From: Spirochaetaceae bacterium
Lineage (GTDB): Bacteria; Spirochaetota; Spirochaetia; DSM-27196; PWMO01
Assembly: GCA_007693325.1 (NCBI GenBank)
Contig: REDW01000093.1
Coordinates: 1 to 50,012 of the forward strand
Direction: 5' to 3'
Length of the DNA: 50,012 nucleotides
This document shows positions 15,525 through 25,129 of this stretch, piece after piece. The notes under the pieces were generated by a model. It did no database searches, was not told where the DNA came from, and was given only the letters and a program-made list of their open reading frames with translations. The position numbers and the translations under genes were made by a program. Positions within the stretch are counted from its first letter, which is position 1. Each line of letters starts with the position of its first letter.

Positions 15525-18029
15525 TTACTGCTGATCTTCGATAATCTCGTTCACGCGTCGGTAGGTCTGATTAAGCGCTTCAACGCAGTGATCGGGCGGG
15601 GCGTCGCTTAAATCGTCGGTCAGCGCTTCCAATGACGCCAGGCTGTCCCAGACCGCCTGGAAGAAGTTGCGTGTGGGCTTGAACCAGTACGTACCCCCAT
15701 CGTCATTCTGCAATGAAAGAAAGCCCAGCGTGGGTGCGCTCTTCTTCAGCCGGGTTACCGCGAGTAGCAGCGGCAGCTCGGCGCAGAGCTCGGTCATCTG
15801 GTCGGGAGCGTAGAAACTCTGCTTGCGCGGCCACTGCTCAACGTAGCTCTGTTCGGGATCGACCCAGCGTACCACCCGGGCGATCTCTTCCAGGCGGCTG
15901 CCCGACATCAAGTCACCGTGCGCGGTAGTCAGTTTGGCGCGCAGGCCGGTCAGATGAGGTGGTGTCTCAAACCCGGCCGCCCGGATAACCGGGGCAAACT
16001 CGCGCCACGGCAGTATCGCGATCTTCTTCTTGCCCTTGAGTGGTTGCAGGGTGAAGATGCGTCCGCCGATCTGGACCTGCCAGGTAGTCTCCCGGCCGCT
16101 CTTCTGCTCGCGCGCAAGTTCGGTGGCCTTGCCGCGTTTCTGCGTAGCCGCTTTGGCACCAGCGCTCAGGTCAAAGGTCAGCGCCGGCGAAATATGCTCC
16201 AGCCACTCCTTGCGCAGCGGTGAAACCGAGCGGGCAAACATCTTGCTGGTGCGAACGATCTCGCCGGCCACGATGTAATCGGGGTTCTGGCGGAACATCA
16301 CCGATCCGGGGTGGATCTGGATGCGCGCGGCGGTCAGGCTGCGGTACTGACCGCGGCCGGTGCGCGTACAGACAAACTGGATCAAGCCACGCGATACTGC
16401 GCACAGATAGTCCGGCAGCGGGCCTCCACTTGTAATCGGTACTCCCAGCGCGGAGACAATCTCCTCGAGCTGAGTCTTGATGTTGTGAATCTCTGCCATA
16501 GTGCGCGCGTCCAGGTAGCGGCGTTCGCAGAACTGCTCGCGTTTGTCACTGGAGCGGAAGGCGCGGTAGAGCTTCAGGTATGAGACAAAATCACCCAGAT
16601 CGTCCCGGTAGTGATGGTGTGCTCTGCGTGCGGCGGTCTCTTCCCCCTGGGGCAGCAGGAAAGGAGAGTTTGCCGACAGGAACGCGGTGGCAATCAGGAC
16701 CTCTTCAATGACCTCTGGATAGCGGCGGATTGCTTCAACGATCATGCGTGAGTGGCGCGGGATCAGCGGAAAGACCGCCATCATGCGCCCGATTTCCGAC
16801 AGGGTGTTGTCCTCGCTCAGAGCGTCGAGCGACTGCAGCGTCTCAACCGCGCCGGCGATAGCGCCGCGGCCCGGCGAAGAGATGAAATCAAACGAGGTAA
16901 ACTCCCGGATTCCGAGTTCGGCCATGCGCAGTACCACTTCCGACAGGTCGGTGCGGTAGATCTCCTCCAGCGTGAACAGCGGCCGGCGTTCAAAGTCGTC
17001 GCGGGAGTAGAGCCGGTAGCAGATTCCCGGCCGTGTGCGCCCGGCACGACCGCGGCGCTGGTTGGCGGAAGCCCTGGATATTGGCCCTTCCTCCAGCGCC
17101 GAGGTGAAGGTGCGCGGATTGTAGAAGTTCATCTTGGCCAGTCCGCTGTCGATTACCGTGGTAACTCCGTCGATAGTCAGGCTGGTCTCGGCGATATTGG
17201 TGGCAACCACAACCTTGCGTTTGCCCGGCGGCGGCGCGGGAAAGACCAGATCCTGTTCCTCTTTGCTCAGCCTGCCGTACAGCGGCAGGATCTGCAGCGT
17301 CTTGCGGATCGGAAGATCCTGCAGCGTTGCGATGCAATCCTTGATCATCTGCTCGCCGGAGAGGAAGATCAGCACATCGCCCGGGCGCTTTTCTTCTTCG
17401 GTCTTGAGCATGATATCGCCGATCTTGTACAGCAGCGCCTCGTAGCTGTTTGACGGCGGCACATCGTAGACTACCGTGACCGGGTACATGGGCGCATCGA
17501 TTCTGACCACCGGACACGACTCAAAGTACTCGGCGAAAAGCTCGGCGTTGATAGTGGCCGAGGAGACAACCACGCGAAAAGCCGGACGCTCGGCCAGTAC
17601 GCGCTTGAGCAGACCCAGTATGAAATCGATATTCAGGCTGCGTTCGTGCGCCTCGTCAACCACGATGGTGCTGTAGTTTGACAGCATGTAATCGGCTTTC
17701 ATCTCCTGCAGCAGGATACCGTCGGTCATGATCTTGATTCGCGTTGCGCTATCGGTGGTGTCCTCAAAGCGCATTTTGTGGGCTATCAGGCGGTCGGAGC
17801 GTTGTAGCTGGCGTGAGAGAAACAGAGACACCGATACGGCAGCGATGCGCCGCGGTTGAGTGATCCCGATGACTCCGCTGTTGCTGTAACCGGCTTCGTG
17901 CAGGATCAGCGGCAGCTGAGTGGTCTTGCCGCTGCCGGTGGGACTCTCTACCACCACCACCGGGCTGTCGGCCAGCGCCGCCAGGATCCGGTCCTTCTGC
18001 TGGTAGACCGGGAGGTCACGGGGATTCAT
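15525..18029 (-). CDS. hrpA: DEAH-box ATP-dependent RNA helicase, HrpA-like
   Basis: An 834-residue superfamily 2 helicase. Walker A is TGSGKTT (residues 31-37), motif II is DEAH (125-128), motif III is SAT (157-159) and motif VI is QRRGRAGR. The HA2/ratchet region follows. It is much shorter than the ~1300-residue enterobacterial HrpA and close in size to the HrpA of Borrelia burgdorferi, where the protein affects the expression of many genes. The C-terminal ~250 residues are less conserved. It begins 9 bases after hisS on the same strand, so it is probably cotranscribed with hisS and the acyltransferase gene. Confidence 0.93.
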   Translation of the reverse strand: MNPRDLPVYQQKDRILAALADSPVVVVESPTGSGKTTQLPLILHEAGYSNSGVIGITQPRRIAAVSVSLFLSRQLQRSDRLIAHKMRFEDTTDSATRIKIMTDGILLQEMKADYMLSNYSTIVVDEAHERSLNIDFILGLLKRVLAERPAFRVVVSSATINAELFAEYFESCPVVRIDAPMYPVTVVYDVPPSNSYEALLYKIGDIMLKTEEEKRPGDVLIFLSGEQMIKDCIATLQDLPIRKTLQILPLYGRLSKEEQDLVFPAPPPGKRKVVVATNIAETSLTIDGVTTVIDSGLAKMNFYNPRTFTSALEEGPISRASANQRRGRAGRTRPGICYRLYSRDDFERRPLFTLEEIYRTDLSEVVLRMAELGIREFTSFDFISSPGRGAIAGAVETLQSLDALSEDNTLSEIGRMMAVFPLIPRHSRMIVEAIRRYPEVIEEVLIATAFLSANSPFLLPQGEETAARRAHHHYRDDLGDFVSYLKLYRAFRSSDKREQFCERRYLDARTMAEIHNIKTQLEEIVSALGVPITSGGPLPDYLCAVSRGLIQFVCTRTGRGQYRSLTAARIQIHPGSVMFRQNPDYIVAGEIVRTSKMFARSVSPLRKEWLEHISPALTFDLSAGAKAATQKRGKATELAREQKSGRETTWQVQIGGRIFTLQPLKGKKKIAILPWREFAPVIRAAGFETPPHLTGLRAKLTTAHGDLMSGSRLEEIARVVRWVDPEQSYVEQWPRKQSFYAPDQMTELCAELPLLLAVTRLKKSAPTLGFLSLQNDDGGTYWFKPTRNFFQAVWDSLASLEALTDDLSDAPPDHCVEALNQTYRRVNEIIEDQQ

Positions 18030-18038
18030 ACGCCCGGA

Positions 18039-19349
18039 TTATCCGGAGATGATCCGGCGCACGGTCTTCAACGCGTCATCCATCGAAAGACCACTGTGGT
18101 TGGCGCGTTGGGCAAGATCCTTGACGGTTACCACGTCCGCAGCACGTTCCTCGGGGCCGCAGATTACCGCAGTCCGGATACCCTTCTTCTCGGCAAACGC
18201 AAACTGGACGCCGAGCTTACGCGCTTCGGGGTAGACCTCGGCCGAGAAACCGGCCGCGCGAAACTGCTCGGCAATTGAGTGGTAGTGTCCGATGCCGGTT
18301 TCATCGAATGCCAGCACCAGGACGTCAACCGCCGAAGGCTCGGCCGGGCGGCTGTGAAGCTCTTCCAGTGCCGCCAGCAGGCGGTCCAGGCCCACCGATG
18401 ACCCCACGCCTGGCAGCTGTTCTTTGGTATACAGCGATGCAAGGTCATTGTAACGTCCGCCGGAACAGACCGAGCCGATTTCCGCTGCACCGTCCAGAAA
18501 TGTCTCGTAGACGATTCCGGTGTAGTAATCCAGTCCGCGCGTGATCGACGGATCAAGCCGGACGTGGTCCTGGATTCCTAGCGCCGCTGCAGCTTCCAGC
18601 ACCGCCTGCAGCCGTCCGGTATCGTGTTCATTGTGGCCCGCCAGCGCAACCAGCGAGGTCAGTACTTCGCCGGCGGTACCGGTAGCGGTGATGAACATCA
18701 GGATCTGAGCCGCGCGCTGCTGATCGAGCAGCTGTGTCAGTTCCTCGCGCACCGCCTCTTCGCCTATCTTTTTCAGCTTGTCTACGCTGCGCAGTATGTC
18801 GCCGGACTGCCGGCCTGCGCCGAGGGTATCGAGAAAGCGATTGAAGATGGCGCGGTGTGACAGGTGAACCCGAAAATCGTGTACGCCGAGCGCCTGCAGC
18901 GAACGCACCATCAGCAGCAGAATCTCAAAGTCAGCCGAGGCGCAATCGACACCCACAATATCAAAGTCGCACTGGGTAAACTCGCGGTAGCGTCCGCGCT
19001 GAGTGTTCTCACCGCGGAATACCTTGGCGATGTGATAGCGCTTGAACGGGAGGTAGAGTTCGCTGCGATGCTGCGCCATGTAGCGCGCAAACGGAACGGT
19101 GAGGTCGAAACGCATCGACACATCGCGTCCACCGTTATCCTCAAAGCGATAGATCTGCTTGTCGGTCTCGCCGCCGCCTTTGCCCAGCAGCACGTCGCTG
19201 TACTCCAGTATCGGTGTGTCAATCGGCAGGAATCCGTGTTGACGAAATACGGCTTGTAACGTCTCCTGAACCGCTTTGCGGCGGCTCTCCTGTTGGGGAA
19301 GAAAATCCCTGAAACCTTTCAGTATGCGGGGCTCAATTTGCTCTTTCAT
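18039..19349 (-). CDS. hisS: Histidyl-tRNA synthetase
   Basis: Class II synthetase that charges tRNA-His. The 436-residue protein has motif 2 in FRGENTQRGRYREFTQCDFD, the histidine-specific signature RGLDYYTGIVYE, and the C-terminal anticodon-binding domain (about residues 340-436). The start is ATG at 19349, with only a weak ribosome site, so read-through translation from the upstream gene (22 bases away) is likely. Gene order plsC-like, hisS, hrpA on one strand looks like an operon. Confidence 0.96.
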   Translation of the reverse strand: MKEQIEPRILKGFRDFLPQQESRRKAVQETLQAVFRQHGFLPIDTPILEYSDVLLGKGGGETDKQIYRFEDNGGRDVSMRFDLTVPFARYMAQHRSELYLPFKRYHIAKVFRGENTQRGRYREFTQCDFDIVGVDCASADFEILLLMVRSLQALGVHDFRVHLSHRAIFNRFLDTLGAGRQSGDILRSVDKLKKIGEEAVREELTQLLDQQRAAQILMFITATGTAGEVLTSLVALAGHNEHDTGRLQAVLEAAAALGIQDHVRLDPSITRGLDYYTGIVYETFLDGAAEIGSVCSGGRYNDLASLYTKEQLPGVGSSVGLDRLLAALEELHSRPAEPSAVDVLVLAFDETGIGHYHSIAEQFRAAGFSAEVYPEARKLGVQFAFAEKKGIRTAVICGPEERAADVVTVKDLAQRANHSGLSMDDALKTVRRIISG

Positions 19350-19371
19350 GGCTGTTACTCACTATGCCCGG

Positions 19372-20604
19372 TTAGACACTCTCTTGCAAGACGCGTATGG
19401 CGTTGCGCCACATGTGGAATGATACGCTACGCCGCTGCGGCACAAAGCTGTAGAGCTTGCCGCAGTAGTAAAACTCGAGCTGGGCGGAGAGCTGCACATT
19501 GAGCCCTTCGAGCCGGCTCAAGTCAAAGCTGATCGGTGCCGGTTGCTGGCTGTCGGTTCGCGCAACGGCGGATGGACGGAACAGCAGCCGGTCGTTGTTC
19601 AACTGCAGTGTACCGGGTGCCAACGGCCTCAGGCGGCGGCTGCGGTAGCCGACTCCGCCGCGAACCACCACCGGACCCAACAGCGGACGCGCGGGATCCA
19701 GACGCCGCTGCTCAACCCAGCAGCGGAACAACGGTTGCTGCCAGAGGTTCCACTGGCGCACGGTTGGCGGCGGTGCTGGATCTGCGGGCCACTGCGGCTG
19801 CAGCAGGCCGCGATGATCGACGCCAACCCGGTAGCCGCAGGCAGTGCAGAACAGCAGCGTATCGCGCGAGCGCAAGCGCCCAACGCCGTGGCAGGAGGGA
19901 CAGACGTGCAGCACGTGCTCGAGAGTTTCGGCACGGCGCCGCCCGCAGAAGCGCTGTAGATGCCGTTGCTGCGTTGCCCAGTCGTCGTGGCCGATGGCGC
20001 TGGTCAGCCGCTGTTCAATCTGCGGCAGAGTCAGCGAGCGCAGTTCCTCTGCCTCGAAGGTCAGACGAAACTCAATAGTCAGGCGGCCGCGACGCGGGTG
20101 GCGTGCCCAGCGCGGGTGCGAGACGTGGCCGCCGTCAAAGACCGCGGTGACCACCGGTATGCCCAGCAGGCGCACCAGTTTGGCTGTGGCCGGCATGATT
20201 TGCAGCGGGCCGCCGTCCCAGGTGCGCTCACCCTCGGCAAACAGGCTGATGATCTCGCCGCGATCGCGCAGCCGCAGCAACTGGCGCACCGCCTCGAGAT
20301 CGGAGATCCCTTTGGACTTGGGTATTGCGCCCACCATACCCAGCAGCCTTCTCAACAGCGGTGTGCGGAAGTTGGTATCGGCAGTCAGGAAATACACCGG
20401 CCGCGGAGCAAAGGTCGCCAGCATGAACGGGTCCCAATAACCCGCGTGGTTCGGCAGAATCAGGTAGGGCGGGTTGACCGAGTGCAGCAGGTGGCGATTG
20501 CGGGTATGGATATTGAATCGCAGGCGCAGCCAGGTTCCCAGTGTCAGTTGAAGCAAGCGGTAGAAGAATCGGTGCGCACGTATTCTTTGCGCGTTGCACG
20601 CCAT
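19372..20604 (-). CDS. PlsC-like acyltransferase with C-terminal zinc ribbon
   Basis: A 410-residue lysophospholipid acyltransferase-like protein. The catalytic NHAGYWD (residues 52-58, the HxxxxD motif) and FAEGERT (122-128, the FPEGTR motif) identify the PlsC fold, which transfers acyl chains to lysophosphatidate or similar acceptors at the membrane. Unusually, the domain is followed by a CPSC...CTAC pair (residues 235-238 and 253-256), a likely zinc ribbon, and about 150 further residues of unknown fold. The open frame begins at 20751, but ATG at 20604 gives the family N-terminus and leaves the divergent gltS promoter free. Substrate not known. Confidence 0.85.
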   Translation of the reverse strand: MACNAQRIRAHRFFYRLLQLTLGTWLRLRFNIHTRNRHLLHSVNPPYLILPNHAGYWDPFMLATFAPRPVYFLTADTNFRTPLLRRLLGMVGAIPKSKGISDLEAVRQLLRLRDRGEIISLFAEGERTWDGGPLQIMPATAKLVRLLGIPVVTAVFDGGHVSHPRWARHPRRGRLTIEFRLTFEAEELRSLTLPQIEQRLTSAIGHDDWATQQRHLQRFCGRRRAETLEHVLHVCPSCHGVGRLRSRDTLLFCTACGYRVGVDHRGLLQPQWPADPAPPPTVRQWNLWQQPLFRCWVEQRRLDPARPLLGPVVVRGGVGYRSRRLRPLAPGTLQLNNDRLLFRPSAVARTDSQQPAPISFDLSRLEGLNVQLSAQLEFYYCGKLYSFVPQRRSVSFHMWRNAIRVLQESV

Positions 20605-20635
20605 GGTGCTATCACTGTAGCCAAAAGAAGAAATG

Positions 20636-20664
20636 TTGACTACTTGTATGCTTTGCTTTAAAAC
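20636..20664 (+). promoter_or_regulatory. Probable promoter for the gltS-like gene
   Basis: TTGACT at 20636-20641, 17 bases, then TAAAAC at 20659-20664 in the short gap between the divergent plsC-like and gltS-like genes. GGAGG at 20676-20680 follows, then the ATG at 20687. Confidence 0.5.
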
Positions 20665-20686
20665 AGAAGTCGCACGGAGGCGCCAC

Positions 20687-22132
20687 ATGAACTTTTCCTG
20701 GTCGCTGTTTATTGACCTTGGCGTGATATCGGCCGCCTTGATTCTCGCCACGCTGATCAGGGCCAGAGTGCGATTCTTTCAACGCTACCTGATACCCAAC
20801 GCGCTTACCGCCGGTTTTATCCTGTTGCCGCTGTATAACTTTGTGTTTCCCTATCTAGGTATATCGTCGGCCGGGCTCGGTGAGCTGGCTTATCATCTGT
20901 TGAGTATTTCGTTTGTGGCCATGGCGCTGCGCAAGGCGCCTCCCGGCGGGACGCGCGGTGACAAGCGCATTTTTTCTACCAGCATAGCGGTGCTGTCGCA
21001 GTACGCGCTGCAGGCGGCGCTGGGCTTGCTGCTCACGCTGGGCTTCATCGTTACGCTGATGCCGGATCTGTATCACTCGTTTGGCTTTTTGCTGCCGTTG
21101 GGCTTTGTGCTCGGGCCGGGGCAGGCTTTTGCCATCGGCTCCGGTTGGGAGATGTCCGGTATAACCGGCGCCGGCAGTGTAGGACTGACCTTTGCCGCGC
21201 TCGGTTTTATTGTCTCCTGCTTCGGCGGCGTCTTTCTGATCAATTACGGAATCAAGCGCGGCTGGCTCGACAAGCGCTTTGTTGATGTGCTGAACGCCCA
21301 GGGCGTCAAGACCGGTGTCTACGCGCGCGACGCGGTGAAGCCGGTGGGATCACACCTCACCACCGAGACCGAAGCGATCGACTCCATGACGTTTAATACC
21401 GCAATAGTGCTGCTGTGTTATTTCTCGGCCTACCTCTTTCTGCAAGGCGTTACCGCGGCTCTGTCGGTTATCGGACCGCTGGGTCAGGAGCTGGCGGTCA
21501 ACCTGTGGGGCATCAGCTTCATCTTCGCGTCGTTGATCGGGCTGCTGTTCAAGGCGGTCTTCTTTGGACTTAAGGTTGAGTACATCCTGGACAACGCTAC
21601 GCTCACCCGCGTTGCCGGTCTTTCGGTTGATATCATGGTCACCAGTGCGATCGCGGCCATCTCTCTGGTACTGGTGTCGCGCCTGATTGTGCCGATTCTG
21701 GTGCTCTCGCTGGTAGGTACGGTTGTGGCGTTGCTCACCGTTCCGTGGATGTGCTCGCGCATTTTTCGCGACCACCAGTTTCACCGCATGTTGATTATCT
21801 TTGGCGTTTCTACCGGCACGCTATCAACAGGACTGGCGCTGCTGCGCGTCATCGATCCGGATTTTGAGACACCGGTGGCCTCCGATTACGCCTACGCGTC
21901 CGGGATCACGTTCATGCTTGCCATTCCGTTTATTCTGTCTATCAACCTGCCGGTGCGCGCGTTCATAACCGGCAATATGCTGTTTTTCTGGATAGCGGTT
22001 GCAGTCAGTGTCGGGTATCTGCTGTTTGTGTTCATCAGCTACGTACTGCTGTCGCGCGCGCGCGCCTTTGCGCGTCCGGCGCGCCTCTGGCTCGAACAGC
22101 CGGATGGCCAACAGAGACGCCGGACCGCCTGA
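20687..22132 (+). CDS. GltS-like sodium:glutamate symporter family protein
   Basis: A 481-residue membrane protein with about twelve hydrophobic segments. The family signatures are GPGQAFAIG in the first half and FGVSTGTLSTGLALLRVIDP in the second, the two inverted repeats of GltS carriers. It is longer than enterobacterial GltS (~400 residues) and lies in a spirochaete-type branch, so glutamate uptake is likely but not proven. The start is ATG at 20687, with GGAGG seven bases upstream; the frame open before it has no family similarity. The methyltransferase gene starts two bases after the stop. Confidence 0.87.
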   Translation: MNFSWSLFIDLGVISAALILATLIRARVRFFQRYLIPNALTAGFILLPLYNFVFPYLGISSAGLGELAYHLLSISFVAMALRKAPPGGTRGDKRIFSTSIAVLSQYALQAALGLLLTLGFIVTLMPDLYHSFGFLLPLGFVLGPGQAFAIGSGWEMSGITGAGSVGLTFAALGFIVSCFGGVFLINYGIKRGWLDKRFVDVLNAQGVKTGVYARDAVKPVGSHLTTETEAIDSMTFNTAIVLLCYFSAYLFLQGVTAALSVIGPLGQELAVNLWGISFIFASLIGLLFKAVFFGLKVEYILDNATLTRVAGLSVDIMVTSAIAAISLVLVSRLIVPILVLSLVGTVVALLTVPWMCSRIFRDHQFHRMLIIFGVSTGTLSTGLALLRVIDPDFETPVASDYAYASGITFMLAIPFILSINLPVRAFITGNMLFFWIAVAVSVGYLLFVFISYVLLSRARAFARPARLWLEQPDGQQRRRTA

Positions 22133-22134
22133 CG

Positions 22135-22764
22135 GTGTGCGCGGCGAGCCTGTGCGGTGAGCGCTGTTCGGCGCTGCTGTTCGATGTGTCGATGCACCCG
22201 CTGGAGGTGCTGTACTTGCGCCGTATCCGGCGCCGGTTGATCGCACAGGCCGCCGGGCGCGTATTGGAGGTGGGCTGCGGAACCGGGGTTAACCTGCCGT
22301 TCTTTGGCTGGCAGCGGATCGAACAGCTGACGCTGGTGGACCTCGAGTTTCCGCCCTCGCTGCGCGACTACGCGTTTCCGCATACGGTGGATGTACAGTT
22401 TCAGCGGCAAAGCGTCGAGCAGCTGGAGTTTGCTGACAACAGCTTCGATGCGGTTGTATTCAGCCTGGTGTTCTGCAGCGTTGCGGATAACCGGCGCGGC
22501 ATGGCCGAATTGCACCGAGTGCTGGCGCCCGGCGGACGCATGTTCTTCATTGAGCACGTGCTGCCACCGTCGCGGCTGCTGCGCGCTCCAATGCGTGCGC
22601 TCAACCCGCTGTGGCGCAGACTCAATAGCGGATGCAATCTTACGCGCGACACCGTCCGGCTTATAGAGCAAACCGGATTTGTCTTAGAAGAGCTGGAGCG
22701 CTCGGCGCGCGGAGTCCTGGTGTCGGGGATCGCACGCAAGCCGCACGCTAATTTACGGGAGTGA
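22135..22764 (+). CDS. Class I SAM-dependent methyltransferase
   Basis: A 209-residue Methyltransf_11 protein. The SAM-binding motif I is VLEVGCGTGVNLPFF (residues ~43-57), motif II includes LTLVDLEF, motif IV is FDAVVFSLVFC and motif V is RVLAPGGRMFFIEHV. This layout resembles UbiE-like and METTL7-like enzymes acting on small molecules or lipids; the substrate cannot be told. The start is GTG at 22135, directly after the gltS-like stop, without an obvious ribosome site, so re-initiation is likely. The GH65 gene follows after 4 bases. Confidence 0.86.
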   Translation: MCAASLCGERCSALLFDVSMHPLEVLYLRRIRRRLIAQAAGRVLEVGCGTGVNLPFFGWQRIEQLTLVDLEFPPSLRDYAFPHTVDVQFQRQSVEQLEFADNSFDAVVFSLVFCSVADNRRGMAELHRVLAPGGRMFFIEHVLPPSRLLRAPMRALNPLWRRLNSGCNLTRDTVRLIEQTGFVLEELERSARGVLVSGIARKPHANLRE

Positions 22765-22768
22765 TTCG

Positions 22769-25102
22769 ATGCAGCTGAGAGAGAATCTTCACACCCGAAC
22801 CGGGTGGGAGATTGAGGAACACCGGTTTGACGCCGAGCAACTCATTACTAACGGCAGTAACTACATGGTCGGGAACGGCTACCTCGGCTACCGGGGAACC
22901 TTCCCCGAGTGGACCAGAAGCGAGTACGTGGGCTGTACGGTAAGCGACACCTACGACAGCGCCGACGGTACCTGGAAGGAGCTGTGCACCGTTCCCAACG
23001 GGCTCTATCTGCAGGCCACAATCGGCGGCCGCCGGTTGTCGGTCTTTGAAGGCTCGCTGGAGGCGTACCGTCGCAGCCTGGACTTCCGCTACGGGGTGCA
23101 CTCGCGCACGCTGCGCTGGATTGCGCCAGAAGAATCTGACGCCGTCTCTGCTGAAGTCAGTGACCGCCGGTTTGCCAGTTATGACAATCTGCATCTGCTG
23201 GTTGCGCGCTACGAGCTGCAAAGCGCGCAGCCAATGCAGATCCGCCTCGGAATCGACGGTGAGGTATGGAGCCTCAACGGTGAGCACTTCTCGAGCTACG
23301 CGGCGCGCTTGCAGCAGGACTGCCTGGTGGTCGAAACCGTCACCGGTGAGCACGGTGTCAGCGTGGTGGTGGCGCACGCGTACCGTCAGGTTGGCGGCCC
23401 GCGGCCGGAGAGCAACGAGGTACGCCTTGAAGAGCGCAGTGCCTATCGTGATCTGACCTTCGATCGGGCCGATCAGCCGCTGGAACTCGAATACTACATG
23501 GCGGTCTATTCTTCCAACGATGTGGCAGATCCCGCGGTCGCCGCCGCGCAGGCCGTGCGTGCGGCTATGCGCAGCGGTTACCAGGAGCTCTACCAGCGGC
23601 ACTGCAGCGTCTGGGATCAGAAGTGGGCCAGAAGCGCCGTCCAGATAGAGGGAGATGCAACGGCTGAGACTCTGTTGCGCTACAACACCTACCACAATCT
23701 GATTGCCACCCCGGCGCACACCGATCACCTGCCGATCGGCGCCCGCGGGCTATCGTGCCAGTCCTATCAGGGGGCTGCATTCTGGGATCAGGAGATCTTC
23801 AACCTGCCGATGTTTCTGTTCACCGATCCGGCGGTAGCACGCAGGATTCTTATATACCGTCATCGGACCCTGGACGGTGCACGCAGGAAGGCGCGTGACC
23901 TGGGCTATCGCGGTGCGTTCTACGCCTGGGTAAGCGGTGACACCGGCGAGGAGATCTGCCCGTCGTACTTCTTTGTTGACGTTCTGTCGGGGCGCAAGAT
24001 TCGTAATCACTTCAACGACTGGCAGATACACATTTCGCCGGATATCGCCTTCAGCATCTGGCGCTACTACACGGTGACCGAAGATCTGCAGTTCATGCTC
24101 GAATACGGTGCCGAGATGGTATTCGAGATCGCGCGTTTTCTGGTGTCGCACACCTACTTCAAGCGCGACAAGAACCGTTTTGAATTCATCCGTCTGCTTG
24201 GCCCCGACGAGTACCACGAGAACGTTGATAACAACGCGTTTACCAATTACATGGCACGACACGCGGTCTGGGTGGCGCTGCGGACATGGGAGATGCTCGA
24301 GGAACAGCATCCGCAAAGGCTGGAGGAGCTGGTGCGCGCAATCGGCATGAACAGCGACGAGGTTGATGAGTGGCGCGCGATGCACAAACTGATCTATATC
24401 AAGCCGGTAGATCCGCAGACCCGATTGATCGAACAGTTTGACGGCTTCTTTCAACTGGAAGATATTCTGCCCGGGGACCTGCAGCAGCGCCTGATCGACC
24501 CCGGTGAATACTGGGGTTGGCCCAATGGAATTGCTGTTCCAACCCAGGTGGCCAAGCAAGCCGACGTGGCTCAGCTGTTCATGCTGCACCCGGACGCCTA
24601 CGATACGGCAACCATGCGCGCCAATTATGACTACTATGAGCCGCGCACGCAGCACGGATCGTCGCTCAGCCCGTCGGTATACGCGGTAGTTGCCGCCTGG
24701 ATCGGCTATCCGCAGAAGGCGTACGACTTCTTTATCCGGTCAGCCACGGTGGACCTGTTCAACACCAACAAGGCGGTCAGCGGTGGTACCTTTATCGGGG
24801 GTATTCACACTGCTGCCTGCGGCGCGGCGTGGCAGATTGTGGTGATGGGGTTTGCCGATATGCGCCTGGTGGACGGCGAGCTCCGGTTTTCACCACGGCT
24901 GCCCCAGCATTGGCAGACAGTGCGCTTCTACGTGGAACTGCGCGGCGCAAAGCTCAATGTAGCGATAACGCGCAACTCGATTACACTGAGTTCGGAGGCT
25001 TCGAGCCAGGCTTCAGTTGCCTGCGCGGTGTTTGAGTCGCGTGTGCAGGTAACTCCCGGTACTACCCATACGCTGCGATTTGATGCACGGGCCGGACGGT
25101 AG
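22769..25102 (+). CDS. Glycoside hydrolase family 65 disaccharide phosphorylase
   Basis: A 777-residue GH65 enzyme. These break alpha-glucosides (maltose, trehalose, kojibiose, nigerose and others) with phosphate to beta-glucose 1-phosphate. The N-terminal beta-sandwich covers about residues 1-270, then an (alpha/alpha)6 barrel and a small C-terminal beta domain. The predicted general acid is Glu481 in GPDEYHENVDNN, and the phosphate-binding motif is HGSSLSP near residue 629. The substrate loop reads SYQGAAFWDQEIFN, where many maltose and trehalose phosphorylases have FWDTE, so specificity is open. No sugar transporter or phosphoglucomutase is adjacent. It follows the methyltransferase by four bases. 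Confidence 0.92.
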   Translation: MQLRENLHTRTGWEIEEHRFDAEQLITNGSNYMVGNGYLGYRGTFPEWTRSEYVGCTVSDTYDSADGTWKELCTVPNGLYLQATIGGRRLSVFEGSLEAYRRSLDFRYGVHSRTLRWIAPEESDAVSAEVSDRRFASYDNLHLLVARYELQSAQPMQIRLGIDGEVWSLNGEHFSSYAARLQQDCLVVETVTGEHGVSVVVAHAYRQVGGPRPESNEVRLEERSAYRDLTFDRADQPLELEYYMAVYSSNDVADPAVAAAQAVRAAMRSGYQELYQRHCSVWDQKWARSAVQIEGDATAETLLRYNTYHNLIATPAHTDHLPIGARGLSCQSYQGAAFWDQEIFNLPMFLFTDPAVARRILIYRHRTLDGARRKARDLGYRGAFYAWVSGDTGEEICPSYFFVDVLSGRKIRNHFNDWQIHISPDIAFSIWRYYTVTEDLQFMLEYGAEMVFEIARFLVSHTYFKRDKNRFEFIRLLGPDEYHENVDNNAFTNYMARHAVWVALRTWEMLEEQHPQRLEELVRAIGMNSDEVDEWRAMHKLIYIKPVDPQTRLIEQFDGFFQLEDILPGDLQQRLIDPGEYWGWPNGIAVPTQVAKQADVAQLFMLHPDAYDTATMRANYDYYEPRTQHGSSLSPSVYAVVAAWIGYPQKAYDFFIRSATVDLFNTNKAVSGGTFIGGIHTAACGAAWQIVVMGFADMRLVDGELRFSPRLPQHWQTVRFYVELRGAKLNVAITRNSITLSSEASSQASVACAVFESRVQVTPGTTHTLRFDARAGR

Positions 25103-25108
25103 TATACT
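25080..25108 (+). promoter_or_regulatory. Promoter for the 57-residue small gene
   Basis: TTGATG at 25080-25085, 17 bases, TATACT at 25103-25108. The -35 lies inside the last codons of the GH65 gene and the -10 begins right after its stop. Transcription would start near 25115, placing AAGGAGG at the very 5' end of the message. Confidence 0.6.
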
Positions 25109-25129
25109 GTAATCAAGGAGGGTACGGGT

